Shown: one piece after another, positions 21,025-32,290 of the stretch
Numbering within the stretch: the first letter of the stretch is position 1
Layout: each line of letters opens with the position of its first letter
Assembly (NCBI GenBank): GCA_951394405.1
Contig: OX596334.1
Span: 2,170,001 to 2,234,000 of the forward strand
Source of the DNA: Coprinellus micaceus
Taxonomy: Eukaryota; Basidiomycota; Agaricomycetes; Agaricales; Psathyrellaceae
DNA: 64,000 nucleotides
Direction: 5' to 3'
Program-made: the position numbers and the translations under genes
The notes under the pieces: generated by a model
Told to the model about the DNA's origin: nothing
Databases searched by the model: none
The model's input: only the letters and a program-made list of their open reading frames with translations

Positions 21025-23944
21025 ATGGACGATGCTCCCCGCGATGAAGAGGCTGGCGAGGCACAGAATGCGAGGCAGGGCCCACGTCAAAGAGCATCGG
21101 TGCCTTCGTTTCTGCTCATTAGCTTCATCCTCTTCATGTTAACCAGCCATAACGGAGACGAGTTCCTTGCTCGTCACCAGCATCAGGATGCTTTGGAGGG
21201 GCTAACGTGGCAGCTTGGAAATTACACTGCATGGAGGAATGGAACAGAGTCCAACTTTACCTTGGTGAGTCCCGATTTCCAGGTACACATTTCCCCGCTC
21301 ATGTCCCGCTAGCCAGAACGCGATCCAAGCCTGCCGCCACTACTCGACGTATTTGGCCTACGGGGCGTCGAGCTCGACCCCTTCCATAGCTCATATTATC
21401 CCAATGTGACAGGTTTTGTCCACGGGGCTAGCCAGTTCTACAACATATCCCCCCCGGTCAACGATTCAATTCCCTGGAAGTCCCTTGCAGAATCGTACAC
21501 AGACCGTATAAACATGACCTCTGCCATTGAGCAGCTAGGTGGATGGAACTGGACTTCGACCAAGAAAGTTGCCCTTAGCCTTGTCGAAAAGAAGCCAGTC
21601 GATGCCGACGGGAAAGTGCTCTCCTCCAGTGGCCTTGCCTTAGTCCATGTATGTATCCTTTTACTAATTGTACGCCACCTAACGTTCCAACAGGGGAAGA
21701 TAGAGCTTACGGACGTCCTTTCTAAAGAGGACCTACGCTTGGAGTTCGAAGGTATTCACTTCATATCAAACGGGTCTATGTATGGCTTTGCGGAGCCCTC
21801 CAAGTGCGTCCCCGCGTCCATTCTGAAATGGAAGCTAACGTTACGCAGCCGCCAGATAGACATCCGCCTTCTCCCGTCACTTGTCCCAGATAATGCGAGG
21901 AACGAGACTGCACGCATCATAGCGCCTGAGCTCGAGGCAAGGATCGCCAAATTGAAGAACCTTATAGATGCTGGTATCGTCGACGACTCGAGCTCCGGTA
22001 TGTATCACTAGCTCTGCCATGAAGTCTCCTGATTGGGCCTCCAGATGATGAGCCGAAGACCTCGTGTCCTTTCACTTTCTATGGCCAGATACACCCAGTG
22101 CATGTGCCTGGCGTCCTCATGCAGGAGCTGGAGGAAGAGATTCAGAACCCGACTGGAACCACGACTGTCAAACCCCCTCCACTATCGATCACGGGTCTAC
22201 TTCTCAGCAAAGAGTGCGGCTTGCTCTATGAGATTACTGACACTGAAGGGCTCAGGTCGCGCACATTCTTCCGGAAGGTCACAACTTACGCTGGCTTCTC
22301 TGCACTGGCATATCTTGGCATCCTGATTTTGTTCTCGCGCCAAGCCTCCCGAAGTCGTACACCCTCAGGTATCTCTAGGGTCTCCAAATGGACCTTCCTC
22401 GCCCAGGCCACTATGGACTCTGTCTCGTTCGCCGGCCACATTACCTTCGCTATCCTTGCTGAGGGCCGCCCATCCCTCTCTTTGCTTGCACCAGCATTTT
22501 TGTCATGTATGCTATTCGTACAGGAAGCGGTAAGTGGCCAACCCCAGCCCCGATGGAGCTTTGCTCATCTTCTTTGGACAGCAATTCTTCGCGCTCGTGA
22601 ATCAAATCCAAGGCCCAGAGAACTACACTCCGCCAAGCCCAGCACCACCTGCACCACCGGCGGTACCACCAGCGTCCTCAGGGGATGCCTCGCTCCCTAC
22701 CACCACAGCTGAGGCTAGGAATGCACAGGAAGCGACCCCAGCTCCTCCATCGCCTCACTCCATGAATTTCTGGCAATTCTTGGTTCACCACGTTCGCACT
22801 GATCCCCAAGCGCGACTTTGTAGGCGCATTTCCTCTCAGACTTTCATCACGCTCACGTCTATTCTGCAGGGGTGATGCTGTTTATTTTCCTTACCCTCAT
22901 CGTTCGCGTTATCTTGTCGCCGGTACTCTCATTGATATTCGTGGCGGCAACCTATTCTATGATATGGCTACCGCAAATCGTCAGGTCGGCTCGGCGAGGA
23001 AGGTCATGTGGGCTCAGCATCGAGTACATTGTTGGAGTTACTGTTTGCCGGCTATATGGTGCTCTCTGTAGGTTTCGCGTCATTTTTTTTTCCCGATTAC
23101 AATGGTTGGGATAGGTGATTAACTGATCCCTAGACTTCTTGATGTGCCCGAAGAATGTCCTAGAGGTCGAACCTCGATGTAAGTTCCCTAGTCCCTATCA
23201 TTCGGGAATATTCAGTTGACTCGTGTCTCAGCCTGGGCGCCAGCGCTTGCTCTAGTCGTGATATTCCAAGGCGGACTCTTGATACTCCAGGACTGTATCG
23301 GGGCATCGTTCTTCCTCCCTGAGCGAGTAAGTTTCTAATAGGCATGGTCGTCGACCGACTACGTGCTAATCTACTCTTACTTTGCAATCGATCAGTTCCA
23401 AGCAAAGAAGGTATACGATTACCACCCATCACTCCCCCTTCCTGACACGGAATCCCCCGACCAAACGTTGGGCGATTGCGCCATATGTATGGACCCCATC
23501 TACGTCGACCCTTCCCTGCGGCATGAGCACTCTCAACAAAAGTCGACATCGGAATACCACCCAGACGAGATGGGCACCTCGCTTAGGAGTGCTGGTCTGT
23601 TTGGTGCTATGCAAGCAGGAGTGGTAAATGTAACCTCCAGGAAGTCGTATAGTTTAGCGCCATGCCATCACCTATTCGTAAGTGACTTTTGTGACTTCTT
23701 TCGTGGTCCGAACCCTGAAATGAGTCCCCCTTCATCAAGCACACCGAATGTCTCGAGAAGGTTTGTGTTCTCTCCTTCTCCTGCTATAGGCCATGATGAC
23801 TAACTGGTACTCCTCTACCCGTTAACAGTGGCTCGCAATCAAGGTAAAAACGGCCCTCACTCGCCCACAGCTGAGCAAGGAAGTCTAACAATGTCCCCAC
23901 AGAACATATGCCCCCACTGTAGAAGGCCTCTCCCCCCTTTGTAA
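21025..23944 (+). CDS. DSC1: Dsc E3 ubiquitin ligase, Dsc1/Tul1
   Basis: Thirteen exons: 21025..21264, 21313..21648, 21694..21803, 21849..21997, 22045..22529, 22582..22819, 22870..23067, 23134..23178, 23232..23326, 23396..23677, 23740..23760, 23829..23843 and 23903..23944, giving 751 aa. An N-terminal membrane anchor (about 28-40) precedes a lumenal domain of roughly 350 residues with many N-x-S/T sites. A multi-helix membrane region (about 355-630) contains an Ala/Pro-rich loop. A C-terminal RING follows: C660-A-I-C-M-D-P ... C-H-H-L-F-H-T-E-C-L-E-K-W-L ... C-P-H-C-R-R-P. That is the layout of Tul1/Dsc1, the Golgi-endosome RING ligase of the Dsc complex; it ubiquitinates membrane proteins and, in other fungi, triggers SREBP cleavage. 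The RING is encoded by four exons, two of only 21 and 15 nt, with about 50 residues between its first and second Cys pairs. Confidence 0.92.
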
Positions 23945-24432
23945 CATCAAGCCTCATACCAACTGGAATCACGGACATACTATACTTGACTACTCCCTCC
24001 CTGGGCAAACAGCTTTCTATTTAATCTCGTCGTGCAATGGCTATTTAGATCTACCCTTGGCATACCGACATCTATGAGTTTTGTATACCAGCTATGGGAA
24101 TGGGTGCGGCTGGGTAGGGATGTACGACTGAGGCTAGGAACACTCAGGCTTCCGCGCCACACTGTCATGCTGATTGGGACACAGGTATACCACTAGGCCC
24201 CACCTCGTTCTTTTCGGCATCCGGCTGACGCGTTACCTTGCTGATATTGGAGCTGACTGTAGAACGGCGCGGCATCTTTGGCCTAATCTCGGAATACGGT
24301 GACATACCCCGGTCACTTATCTTTGCTTACGCCAAGGTGCATGTGAATGAGGTCAACGCTGCATTTAATTGAGATGGCCCACGTTCCTGTTTCCCTCCTT
24401 GTTTCCAACGACGTCGTAACGATTTGACCTCC
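23945..24432. other. intergenic
   Basis: 488 bp between tandem plus-strand genes: DSC1 3' UTR and phosphate-carrier promoter. Nothing else recognised. Confidence 0.5.
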
Positions 24433-25532
24433 ATGTCCGCGAAACTTCCCGAACAGTGGGATGCTAGGTGCGTCTTTATGCTCAGGAGAGCTGTACTTCC
24501 TCGCTGATCGTCGTGTTAGGTACCTCTATGATGTGCCCCACGACTCGACGTACTATGCCAAGTCTCTGTTCGCTGGTGCCCTTGCTTGCGGCCTTACCCA
24601 TGCTGCCATTACTCCCCTGGACGTCGCGAAAACCAACATGCAGGCAAGGTTCACAAAGATCCATGCCCCCAGGAGCTGAAGGTTGTCTAGGTATCCCCAC
24701 TGAAATACAAAGGCCTACTCCCTTCCCTCCGACTCCTTGCGGCAGAAGAAGGTTCCAAAGGTCTCTGGAAAGGCTTTGGTCCAACTCTCATCGGCTATTC
24801 GCTCCAGGGCATGTTCAAGTATGGGCTGTACGAAGTCTTCAAAGACTACTATATGAACCTCGCAGGGGAAGAGGCCTCCCAGCAGTACAAGCCATTGATC
24901 TGGCTAGCTGGCTCAGCCTCCGCGGAGGTCATCGCCGACATAGCTCTCTGTCCACTCGAGATGACCAAGGTCAAAATACAGACGTCGCCAACGGGGACAT
25001 TCCCAATTGCCTTTGGGGAAGCTCTCAAGCAGATGCGAGCTACCAAAGCTGAGACGCGATACCCATTCGGCTCAATCGCTCCTCTCTGGTCGCGCCAGAT
25101 CCCGTATACCATGGCCAAGTTCTTCTGTTTTGAGACGACGGTACAACTGTTCTACAAGCATGTCTTCACGGAGCCGAAGGAGAGCTATAGCAAGGGCGCA
25201 CAGCTCGGGATCACGTTCACCTCAGGATACATTGCAGGCGTGGTTTGCGCTGTTGTCTCGCATCCCGCAGACTCCCTCGTCTCACTGCGCGGAAAGAACG
25301 AGATGAGGGGTAAGTCAGTGGGCCAGATCGCGCAGGAGGTGGGGATGAAGAGCCTTATGACTAAGGGCCTTGGGACGAGGGTCCTCATGATAGGTGTGTC
25401 TCGAAAATGACTCACGGCTGCACTCAGCTCGCTGACTGCAACTCACGTTCAGGAACGCTTACTGGCTTCCAATGGTGGATATACGACTCTTGCAAGTCTG
25501 CCATGGGTATGGGTACCACAGGCGGGAAGTAA
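24433..25532 (+). CDS. MIR1: mitochondrial phosphate carrier
   Basis: Exons 24433..24467, 24520..24643, 24691..25393 and 25453..25532 give 313 aa. Three carrier repeats are seen with signatures T-P-L-D-V-A-K, C-P-L-E-M-T-K and S-H-P-A-D; K-G-F-G-P-T-L-I-G-Y-S-L-Q-G and F-Q-W-W-I-Y-D are typical of the phosphate-carrier branch (Mir1/Pic2) that brings Pi (or copper, for Pic2) into the matrix. The intron at 24644..24690 starts GCAAGG instead of GT; the nearby GT donor leads to a stop, so this is a GC-AG intron. The third repeat has A-D-S in place of the usual basic residue, as in other Pi carriers. Mir1 versus Pic2 cannot be decided from sequence alone. Confidence 0.9.
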
Positions 25533-25849
25533 TTCGACGACGCCCGTGCAATAACTATTGCGTTCAGAGGAGCCTTCCTAGACAAAGGACCGTCTCAACC
25601 TGCCTCGATGTATTTTGGGCCGTAGTGGTCGTTGTGTCGGGGGCATTAGCGGTGAAGGGCAGCACCCTTGAAAGACCTGCTGGTTAGGGGCTCGATCCGG
25701 TACTTAGGTGCCGGTGTATTGGGGCGGAGTGTGAACTATGCCGCCCACGTCGAGTGGAAGCCCCTCAAAATCGAACTCCTGTGGCCGTTCTGGACATCCT
25801 GCCTCGTTCTTCAAGCTTCAAGAGTGGCCATTCTCAGTCGCTTGCTTAT
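25533..25849. other. intergenic
   Basis: 317 bp. An open frame runs upstream of the next gene but contains no ATG before 25850, so I treat this as promoter/5' UTR. Confidence 0.45.
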
Positions 25850-27489
25850 ATGCTCTCTCGTCGTGGTTCCTCCCAAGCTGCCTTGGCTCCAAGGAAACTC
25901 AGCGATCGTCTCTACGGCACGCTCAGTCTTCGAGCCCCTTCGAGAAATGGTACAATCTCCAGCAGAATTCCCCGTCTACCCTTGGAGCTCCTGGACCGTA
26001 TCATCGAGTGCTACTTCGAGGGCTTTGCCCCCGGTTCACTCAGGCTGATGCACGACCATGTCAAGGTTATACGAGTGTGTTGCCAAGCATTCAACGAGGC
26101 TGCCCTTCGTCATGTCTTCAAAACGATCGTTGTCATGTCTTCAGGATTCTGGGATGCGATCGTGAGGTTTTTGCGGAGAGAGGAAAAGAAAGGAGTGGAG
26201 AAGGGATGTCTTCTCGGATTCCCATGGGTTCGGTGAGTCTTCAAGTTTGAGGGCGCCCGAGTAGGCGCCTGTCTTCAATGATAGCCGACAAAATAACCGA
26301 CTATATGCGCATCGAATCATCCCAGAGAGCTTGCTGTCGGAAGAGTCTACAACGTTCTGCGGTCTCCGGAGCATCTCCTTAATTTCACTCAACTTCGAGC
26401 TCTTACCCTGGATTTTGGAAGCGAAGGACTGAACACGCAATTCGACTGCATCCGAAAGCTGTTCGGTGTCTTCTCTTCCTCTCTTGAGCGTCCGCCTACC
26501 ATCCTGGAAAACCCTCCGCAGAAAATCTCCAACGGAATCTTGCAACTTCTCACGACGCTTAAGATAGTCAAGCTACCCTGTGTCGATCAGCGCCTCCTTC
26601 AGGAAATTGCTCGAGCCTTCCCGAATCTCGTCGCTCTGGATCTGGAATCAACGGATCGCCTCGAATTGAGCTGCTGCTCGGCCTGCTACGAAGATAGCCT
26701 GACTTTGACAATGCATTCGCTCGTGACCCGGAAATTTCGATGTGTTGAGGACCTCGCTGTAAGATCTCCCATGCTCAACGCGCAAGTCGTCGTGCAATCG
26801 AACATCGCTGACGCTTTTCTCGCCCTCTTCGGTCCCTTACTGGCACCCTACATTTGCGTATTCTTCAGTCAACCTTTGGCGAAGCACTCCAACCCCTCAC
26901 CTTCCTCAAGTCGCTCTACATAGGCATCTTCCTTACGCCAGAAGAACTCATCGAAAATCACGTCGCGCACGTCCAACCTCCTCGTCGCAGAGGAATGTCC
27001 GACTCGCTCCCAGACATCCAGCCCGCGAAGATCCCAAGCTGCACCCAATGCCGAGAATCCAAACTTCTCCAACAGTCTTCGCTGGAGAATATGCGGTACC
27101 AGGAGGTTATGGCGAGCTTGCGAGTTGCGCAGTTCGTCAAATCTCTGGAACTTATCGCGTGGGACAGCATTTTCGGCAGAGTCTGCGTATCAGGAGGAAA
27201 TGAGGATGAGCATAATGAGACAGCCGCTGGGAAGGCCGGACGAGAAGATGGCGTCGAAGATGAGGGCGGTCTATCGGAAGCTGAGGTTTTGGGTAGCCAA
27301 GATTCGGCCCAGAGTCTCGCAGAAGCCGAATTCGAGGACCAGGATGAAAGAAGGCGCACAAGAATCACCAAGCGCTTCAAGATCGAGATGAAGGTCGTCC
27401 GAGAGGGTGGGCGTGTCCGAGTTGAGCGTTTGGGCACTGACCCCATAAACCAAGGCTGTCCTTTGGCGATAGATAGTAGCGATTTGTAG
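25850..27489 (+). CDS. F-box/LRR-like protein
   Basis: Exons 25850..26232, 26326..26758 and 26869..27489 give 478 aa. Near residue 45 the sequence I-P-R-L-P-L-E-L-L-D-R-I-I-E resembles the first F-box helix, followed by V-I-R-V-C-C-Q-A-F-N-E-A-A-L, the usual second part. The middle contains Leu-rich segments (L-R-A-L-T-L-D-F, F-P-N-L-V-A-L-D-L-E, F-L-K-S-L-Y-I-G-I-F) as in mushroom F-box proteins; the C-terminal 150 residues are strongly charged. If it binds Skp1 it would be a substrate receptor of an SCF ligase; no target can be inferred. The second intron (107 nt) is long for this locus but no earlier acceptor keeps the frame open. The start is the first ATG in frame; an upstream exon cannot be excluded. 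Confidence 0.6.
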
Positions 27490-27887
27490 ATCCACTGGAT
27501 TGACATACCCTAAATCCAGTCGTTGAAAAGCATCCCACCTCGTCCTTCAAATTCGTCATCAACCAAAACCCAAGGTGAGCGAGGACAAGTTACGGTACGG
27601 AAGAAGTATTCTAGCTACTTGGCAAACAAATATTCTCTGTGGTCAAGGTCCCAGCGACAATGGAAACGAGCCGGATCACCACTTCGACAATTCCCGTCCG
27701 CGTGAGCGGCTCAACAGCATGCCCCTGACAACCAAAGGCCACATCGCCCTGAGTATTAGCCACACCAAAATCACATATATGCCACGGGAGACGGATGACT
27801 AGTGCTTTCGTCCCTGCCTCCACCCCGCGGGTCGACCGTCCACAATTTCCTCCACACTAACACCCCCACCTCGCCTTCCAAGGTGAA
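27490..27887. other. intergenic
   Basis: 398 bp between tandem plus-strand genes; no supported exon or repeat. Confidence 0.5.
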
Positions 27888-28988
27888 ATGTCTCCTTCAA
27901 CAGGCGACCGCGCAATCGAGTTCGCGAGACTTCTCAACTTCTTCGACCAGCTTGCTTCGCGGGGCGAGAAGCGCCATGATGCACGGAACAACGCCACCGA
28001 ACCGCCTGCTCCCTGCGAGCTGACTCGTGCCCACCGCGATATCCCGCCAGTCCACACTTCCAAGGCTAACAAGCTGAAAGACTTCTATCATGCCACTGCC
28101 TCCCTCAAGACGTTCGGCAACCTCTCGAATTTTCCGGGCTACAGTGGCGCTATAGCCAAACAGCCACGGAAGGTGTCGGCATCGGAAGTGTCTGTCACCG
28201 AGAGCATGAAGAGTGGTTCTGACAGCGATGGCCGTGATACCCCCTCGGTCGAGGATTCTCCAGACGAATTTCCAATGAGGAGGGAACGTCCATTCACCTT
28301 TAAGCTGATGCTGCATAAGCTTTATGAACGCGACGATTGGGCGAAGAAGGTGCAAGAGGCCCTCGAGCAATCTCAGAAGGACTACAAGCCACTCTCTGAG
28401 TGTTCTGAAGGCGTTGGACTCGAGAAGGGGTTGAGAGCGTGCGATGGGATAGTAGGTGGAGCTGATGGAAGGAGCGGGGTAGGGGAGCATTTCACCCCAC
28501 CGACAGGAGAACGAACCGGGCAGACCGCCTCCAGCTCCTGGCGCCAAAGAAGTTTGTCGGTTGCCACCCATTCCATGTCGAATGCCAAAAGTGTGTCAAG
28601 ATATTCAGATGGGAGGGAAGGGATGGCTAGGGCTGTGAAGAAGCGGTGTGTTGGAAGACGCAAATCCCTCAACGGACCTTTGAACGTCAGCGCACAGGCC
28701 AGTCATGCATGGGTGTACGATGCGATGATCTCACAATTCGAGCACGGGGTTCCCGGGGGGGACGGAGGGAGTTTGAGAGGGAAAGGGAGGCAGCGCTCAC
28801 TGAGCGTGGCTGAGGGAGGTGGGAATGGCGGTGTGGCCGGGGTCGGGGATGGGCCGCGCAAGAGAGCGACAACGACCGTGTCAACGACCATCCTGGAAGG
28901 TACTGGAAGGGAGAACCTGAAACGACCCGCGATAGGCCGAGAAACTGCAGGGTTTCCTTTGCGGATAACTGGCATTAGGCCTGTATAA
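27888..28988 (+). CDS. intronless conserved hypothetical protein
   Basis: A single open frame of 366 codons with an ATG start just after a C-rich leader. The ordered parts are residues 1-80 (A-R-L-L-N-F-F-D-Q-L-A-S-R and K-L-K-D-F-Y-H-A-T-A-S-L-K) and 135-170 (F-T-F-K-L-M-L-H-K-L-Y-E-R-D-D-W-A-K-K). The remainder is basic, Ser/Gly-rich and repetitive, with two R-Q-R-S-L-S-V-A-type repeats (about residues 222 and 303) that look like basophilic kinase sites. I do not recognise a family. The lack of introns in a 1.1-kb gene is unusual next to its neighbours, but the frame is long and the opposite strand does not offer a better one. Confidence 0.6.
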   Translation: MSPSTGDRAIEFARLLNFFDQLASRGEKRHDARNNATEPPAPCELTRAHRDIPPVHTSKANKLKDFYHATASLKTFGNLSNFPGYSGAIAKQPRKVSASEVSVTESMKSGSDSDGRDTPSVEDSPDEFPMRRERPFTFKLMLHKLYERDDWAKKVQEALEQSQKDYKPLSECSEGVGLEKGLRACDGIVGGADGRSGVGEHFTPPTGERTGQTASSSWRQRSLSVATHSMSNAKSVSRYSDGREGMARAVKKRCVGRRKSLNGPLNVSAQASHAWVYDAMISQFEHGVPGGDGGSLRGKGRQRSLSVAEGGGNGGVAGVGDGPRKRATTTVSTTILEGTGRENLKRPAIGRETAGFPLRITGIRPV

Positions 28989-29084
28989 CAGAATCAGAAT
29001 CTCGAATGGAAACGAAATTCGATATTGAACCGCCTACCTCATGGAGCTCCTTCAATCCCCCGACATTTCCCACCACATGGTAAC

Positions 29085-30000
29085 CTACTGCCGCAATCGT
29101 AACTTGAATGCATTTTTGGATGCACGGGACTGCGGGTCTAAGTAATTCTCATAGAACCCGACAACAAATTCTTCTGCCTTGAAGCCGAACTGGTTGTAGA
29201 GCAGCTAGATTCAAAAGGTCAATAACAATATCCGGTTTGAGTAGTGGTCTGGCCTACCATTGCGGAATTGTTAGTCGAAACGTGCAGTGTGATATCCTTG
29301 TGAGGATTCCTACTGATAAGATGGTAGAGCATGTTCCTGACAGCGAGCCATGAGATGGAGGGGGGAGAGGAGACACATCACCCTGCTCACTTCGAGATCT
29401 GGGCCTTGTCCCATCCTGCCTTAACTGCGAGATACGTGATATAGGTTTCTTGAGGAGAGCTCATGATCGCAATTCCGACGACGAGCTTCTTGTATGTCGC
29501 AACTACTGTCGCCCGCTCAGGTTGATACTCAAGCGAGTCGCTGACTGTAGACGAAGAGCAGTTAAGGAAGGAGAGCCCACCTGTAAGGTAGAAGCTCACC
29601 CTCAATCCCCGCCCAGAAAACGCGTTCCAATAGGTCGTGCACTTGCGGGAGGTGCCACGGCTGGAGCGTCGCATAGGTGACGGGCGCAGCTGTCTCCATC
29701 ATTTGAGCTTCGTCGTCTGAGCAGCCGCTGCAAAATTGTTAGTATTTGAGCGAGCCAGGTAAGGTATACATACTTGGAGAGGATGTAATGCTGCCTGATA
29801 TCGGACATCAGTGTCATCCAAGGAGCGACAGTGTCCCAATCAATCGCAATTCTGGCCTCAGTTTCCTGCGCACCTCTCAGTCTCGAGGTGAAAGAGTTCG
29901 CGTAGGGTGTTGTGGTGATGCCGTTCAGCAACCCTATGACTTCTTCGTTCCCATGGTTATGTGGGCGAGGGGCGGTAGTGGCCTCGAGCGAAACGCTCAT
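29085..30000 (-). CDS. GNAT acetyltransferase, KAT14/CSRP2BP-type domain
   Basis: Exons 30000..29774, 29727..29600, 29544..29391, 29336..29258 and 29204..29085 give 235 aa. The C-terminal 140 residues match the acetyltransferase domain of KAT14 (CSRP2BP, an ATAC-complex subunit): L-P-Q-V-H-D-L-L-E-R-V-F-W-A-G-I-E, Y-I-T-Y-L-A-V, N-M-L-Y-H-L-I, D-I-T-L-H-V-S-T-N-N-S-A-M-L-L-Y, F-G-F-K-A-E-E-F and a final F-K-L-R-L-R-Q. In GNAT enzymes the V/I-A-V strand and following loop bind acetyl-CoA; here that loop is A-G-W-D-K-A-Q-I, a degenerate form of the R/Q-x-x-G-x-G/A motif. The start is the first ATG; a longer upstream frame lacks an ATG. Substrate unknown; histone acetylation is only suggested by the family. 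Confidence 0.8.
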
Positions 30001-30694
30001 GTCTTGCTTGTGGCGACGCTTCTGTGCAGGGAAATGGGTCAAAAAAGCTCACTATATCACGTACTGTCGCTCACCCCCACTGCTTGAATCACACCCAGAA
30101 TGGCCCTCTCCATCGCCGGGCTTTTTTGACCTAGGAATATTAGCGGACTGGAAAACAGCTTGCTGCGAAACGCGCTAACTCTGGGGTACTTTCAGCGCTA
30201 TGTTTCAGGGGGCGTTAGAACACCCTAGAGCGCACCATGGTATGTATTCCAACCAGGGTGGCATAGGCTTGGGTTGGAGTACAACCGCAAGGAAGCAAGG
30301 ATACAATTTGAGTGATTGTTTGGGACAACCAAGGGTCGGAAGCCGGCAACTTCCGCCGTCCGCCAAAAGAAGAACCCTAACCTCAGATAATCGTCTCAAC
30401 AAGCGCCCAACCGCCTCATACTGAGCACGAGGTGCCTTGCCTGGGGACTAAGGGCTACGTATTTCGAACAAAGGGTAATTTGGGTGATATACTTCGTTGC
30501 AGGTACGGCCACTTCGACGCTGGAAATAGAGATTCAGATAGGTGCACATGGTAAACCCCATTCAGTACTAAGGGAGGCCCAGTTGCGCAACAGTACGGGT
30601 GGCCGACATTCACCGTGCAGGTCAGACCTTCGTCAGAAGCCGCCACCGGATGCGGTACCCACACCGCTGGAGAGCTTTCGCTAGTACATGCTCC
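30001..30694. other. intergenic between tandem minus-strand genes
   Basis: 694 bp: promoter of the GNAT gene and 3' UTR of the Ntn-hydrolase gene. No exon recognised. Confidence 0.5.
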
Positions 30695-32290
30695 TTAGGT
30701 CTGTTCGCACGCTTCAATCCACAACATCCCACCACCTTCCCGACTCGGATCCATGACGCACGAAAAGTGGGTACACTCATTCCTGACCGGATAGGTCCTC
30801 AACCACTCCTTCACCTCTTCAAGGTCCGCTGAGGCTTCCTCCTCGCCATCCCCCAAACCTCTCCTTGTCGACCTTGCCGACGAGTCCGCAAATCCATGAC
30901 TCCTGCCACCTTCCCACATGTTCTTGACACATCGCTTCCGGTCCAAGCTATCCCCCAATATCCAGTCGAACCCCCCCACTTCCGATGCTGTGGTTGTGGT
31001 CTCCATACACTCTGCCGTCCACTCGCTCTTCGATAACCCTTCTGCGTCTCGATCGTGATTTGTGACGACTGCGAAGAGACGGTCTCTCTGCATCCCTCCT
31101 GCTCGCCTCGGCAATGGAGCATCCTCAAGTCTGGGCCCTCCACTTCCGTCCTTTAGCTTTCGTGGGCCTCTACGAGGTCTCAATTTCATTCCGTGGCCCT
31201 CCCTGCCACGCTGCTCGTCCTCTCCCCGCCTCTCATCACCTCCAACAACGGGTTCTCTGGCACCTTCCTGAACACCCTCCAATCCCTTCTCAATTACGAC
31301 CACCTCTTCAGGTGAGCAGAAGGTCAGATAACATGGTCCCATTCTAGCGGCGTTGGTGCGTTGAATGACTTCATCCAGACTCGGAGCAGGGCCTGGAGAT
31401 AGCAGGAGCGAGCGGAGCTGTGAAGGTGCGGAGGGCCGTAAGCCCAGAAGGACAAGCAAGTAGTGGGCGTAGTGTTTCGCGGAGGAGAGCGATTGGGCTG
31501 GGAACGAAGCGCGTATTGGGAGGCGCAGACGGAAGTTGAGGGAGATCGAAAGACCCTCCCTATACACACAGCCGCGTTAACGAGATTAGAAACAAGGGTA
31601 ACGCTGAGGCAGCGGAACCCACCTCACGCCAGTCAGTACGCCAACGTATCCGACGTAGGTGACTGCCCTCGCTACCACCCTTCCCTCTCGAATATACTCT
31701 ACGCGAATCAAAAGATCGCGCAAGATGGGCATCCCCCAGTCCAGGTTTCGAAAGTGAACCATCGTTGACTCAGTCATTTCCGTCCTCGAGCTTGGGTTCG
31801 AACTCTTCGCCGCTCTTCCCCGCCTTGCCCCTTGTGAACGCTCAGCAGCTTCCTCACCAAAACACGATGATAACGAAGTGGGTACATTTGCCCTAACTCC
31901 CCCACTCGCACACCCACTGAACAAGTCGAGGAACGTGTTGTAGGCCACCACCTCACATCTCCTCATTCCACTCTCTCTAGCAATGCCCCGGACTTCCTCT
32001 TGCTCTTCCCGGCTGCACACTCTCCTAAGAAAGGCGCTAGCCAGCCCTCCAACGATCTTCGGCCATCCGGTCTGGCCCAAGATTGACTCGTATAAATGGG
32101 ATGCCTGCTGGAGTTCGTCGCGAAAGTCGGCAATGACTTGCGTCCACCGTTGAGCGGGAGGGGTGGAGAGATCGATCCTGTAGAGTGGGGGAGGGGGGAG
32201 GACTTCAAATCTGGGCGGTAATGCGTCAAATGAACTGGATCCATGGGAAGTGTATGAACTCCGCGAGCGCGATGATTCGGAGCTGGGCAT
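30695..32290 (-). CDS. acid ceramidase / NAAA-like Ntn hydrolase
   Basis: Exons 32290..31623 and 31559..30695 give 510 aa. The N-terminal beta domain has L-P-P-P-P-L-Y-R-I-D-L-S and W-P-K-I-V-G-G-L. The likely nucleophile is C127 in F-S-G-C-A-S-G-G, followed after a 45-residue Ser/Arg-rich insertion by H-F-R-N-L-D-W-G-M. Then comes I-R-V-E-Y-I ... V-T-Y-V-G-Y-V-G-V-L-T-G-V-R-E-G-L-S-I-S-L-N-F-R. These are hallmarks of the acid ceramidase/N-acylethanolamine amidase group of choloylglycine-hydrolase-type enzymes, which self-cleave before the Cys and hydrolyse amide-bound fatty acids. No signal peptide is visible, so a lysosome-like location is not supported. A long Arg/Gly/Glu-rich insertion (about residues 325-410) interrupts the C-terminal part. 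Splicing joins T-G-V-R to E-G-L-S in phase. Confidence 0.82.

Noticed and set aside
18155..32290. Secondary-metabolite or pigment cluster around the tyrosinase
   Set aside because: Neighbours are kinetochore, ubiquitin, carrier and acetyltransferase genes; no synthase, terpene cyclase or dedicated transporter is present.
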